NCBI RefSeq assembly: GCF_005116445.1
Contig: NZ_SWBQ01000001.1
Location: 1,054,001-1,118,000 of the forward strand
Source of the DNA: Pedobacter frigoris
GTDB taxonomy: Bacteria > Bacteroidota > Bacteroidia > Sphingobacteriales > Sphingobacteriaceae
Direction of reading: 5' to 3'
Length of the DNA: 64,000 nucleotides
A program made the position numbers and the translations under genes. Positions 63,089-64,000 of the stretch are shown here, piece by piece. The notes beneath the pieces were generated by a model. It made no database searches. It was not told the origin of the DNA and saw nothing but the letters and a program-made list of their open reading frames with translations. Within the stretch, counting starts at the first letter, position 1, and each line of letters begins with the position of its first letter.

Positions 63089-64000
63089 ATGAAATCTTCC
63101 CCATTGTTTTATGCTGTTGCAGCTCTTTTTGTTGTCTGCACCTTTACCCAATGTAAGAAAAAAGAAGTTAGGCCTGCCGACAATTCCGGAACAGAAACAC
63201 CTGTCGTTCCACCACCCGCTGTTGCAGAAACACCAGTAATCTTTGAGCAAACTGAATTGCTTTCGGCTGAAAGTGAAAAGAAGCGGTTACAATTGAGCTG
63301 GTTGGCGACCGATTTTTCTGCTACAGGGCTGTATGTTACAACTTCAGCAATTATAAAGGTAAATGTGGAACAACAGTCCGGTACAAGATTGCCGACACTA
63401 TTGATCGGTACTTATTCAAGATATGGAACCTGGAACAGCCAGCCAGTCACGTTTAATTTAAAAGCGGGTCTGAATGAAATTACCAGTACTGCTGATGGCC
63501 TGATTTGGATCAGGTATACGAATGATAATCCCAATGCAAAGGCTAAGCTTACTTTTACCAGCGGTTTTAAAAAGATTCCTTACTACATAGCCGGTACGAC
63601 TACAAAAAATCAATGGAAAGAGATGCTCTCGAAATTGAATGGAGTACCTGATGTGATTTTGCAAGGAGAGCGTTGTATGATTGTTGTAGACCGCGCTTCT
63701 GCTATTAAATATCAGGAAGAAGATCAGGAAGCTCTATTGTCGAAAATATCAAGGATTATAAAGATAGAGGATGATTTTAGCGGACTTAATAGTGTCACTG
63801 ATCTTGATAAGCCCAATGTTCACCAAAGGTATCTGCTGACCCAGCATGAAGATAAAACCTATTATATGTTTGCTTATAATTACCGTACAGCCTATATCGG
63901 TACGTCAATTTCTGCGATACTAAAGCCTGCAGATGTTACCTGGGGTCCTTGGCATGAACTGGGACATTTACACCAGCAGTTGTGGACATGGGGAGCGATC
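63089..64000 (+). CDS. M60-like metallopeptidase lipoprotein, N-terminal part
   Basis: A frame opens at ATG 63089 and runs past the window end (304 codons). It begins with a lipoprotein signal (SSPLFYAVAALFVVCTFTQC). Residues 25-50 are proline-rich linker. From about residue 50 it matches the M60 (enhancin/mucinase-like) domain: ATGLYVTTSAIIKVN, GTYSRYGTWNSQP, NGVPDVILQGERCMIVV, and then the zinc motif H289-E-L-G-H293 in WGPWHELGHLHQQ, cut off soon after. M60 enzymes cleave mucin-like glycoproteins at the cell surface. It is divergent from the MmcQ/YjbR gene. The downstream glutamate ligand is outside the window. Confidence 0.9.
   Translation, partial: MKSSPLFYAVAALFVVCTFTQCKKKEVRPADNSGTETPVVPPPAVAETPVIFEQTELLSAESEKKRLQLSWLATDFSATGLYVTTSAIIKVNVEQQSGTRLPTLLIGTYSRYGTWNSQPVTFNLKAGLNEITSTADGLIWIRYTNDNPNAKAKLTFTSGFKKIPYYIAGTTTKNQWKEMLSKLNGVPDVILQGERCMIVVDRASAIKYQEEDQEALLSKISRIIKIEDDFSGLNSVTDLDKPNVHQRYLLTQHEDKTYYMFAYNYRTAYIGTSISAILKPADVTWGPWHELGHLHQQLWTWGAI

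Noticed and set aside
62996-63250. N-terminal extension of the MmcQ/YjbR gene
   Set aside because: The family starts at 62995, and the extension is the antisense of the M60 lipoprotein signal and linker.

Overview
The window looks like chromosomal DNA from a Bacteroidota bacterium of the Sphingobacteriaceae, most like Pedobacter. The evidence is a SusC/SusD pair under an ECF sigma/FecR switch, a hybrid two-component regulator, TonB receptors with carboxypeptidase-regulatory N-domains, promoters of the TAnnTTTG type, and few Shine-Dalgarno sites. The genus is inferred from protein style, not from a marker gene.

Layout. 1-6.0 kb: end of an iron-permease-like gene, a double VOC protein, a CPA2 cation/H+ antiporter gene broken by a frameshift, an EcsC-like protein, a secreted protein made of 19-residue repeats, and lipoproteins. 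6.1-8.2 kb: tRNA-Lys and a Kup potassium transporter. 8.3-16.4 kb: a small carbohydrate locus with GH127 and GH2 enzymes divergent from a one-protein hybrid sensor/regulator. 16.5-28.4 kb: two small secreted proteins, then a 3392-residue NRPS-PKS megasynthase (A-PCP-KS-AT-ACP-aminotransferase-C-A-PCP-TE), whose 3' end overlaps a phosphopantetheinyl transferase gene. 28.4-32.6 kb: amidohydrolase, a three-gene operon (histidine phosphatase, DUF4180, AraC), a VOC protein and a chimeric gene remnant. 32.7-43.4 kb: an AT-richer block with two TonB receptors, a CX5R phosphatase, two AraC-type regulators, an SDR and a DUF2141 protein. 43.4-45.0 kb: a gene-poor stretch with two more identical tRNA-Lys genes, a perfect 11-bp tandem array and gene debris. 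45-47.3 kb: DEAD-box helicase, small genes and a truncated methyltransferase. 47.4-57.3 kb: a seven-gene unit read leftwards (ECF sigma, FecR, SusC, SusD, two thioredoxin-fold proteins, an SRPBCC-like protein). 57.4-64 kb: a PAS-rich histidine kinase, a large secreted esterase, GNAT, MmcQ/YjbR, and the start of an M60-type metallopeptidase that runs off the window.

The most interesting content is the megasynthase. Read in order it should load an amino acid, extend it once with malonate, transaminate the beta-keto group in cis, couple the product to what looks like glycine, and release it by a thioesterase. That predicts a small 3,4-diamino-acyl-glycine peptide or lactam. The PPTase that would activate all three carrier domains is the next gene. 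Product and activity are inference only. Three identical tRNA-Lys genes, two of them direct repeats 38 kb apart, and several gene remnants between 32 and 47 kb suggest a recombining, partly acquired region.
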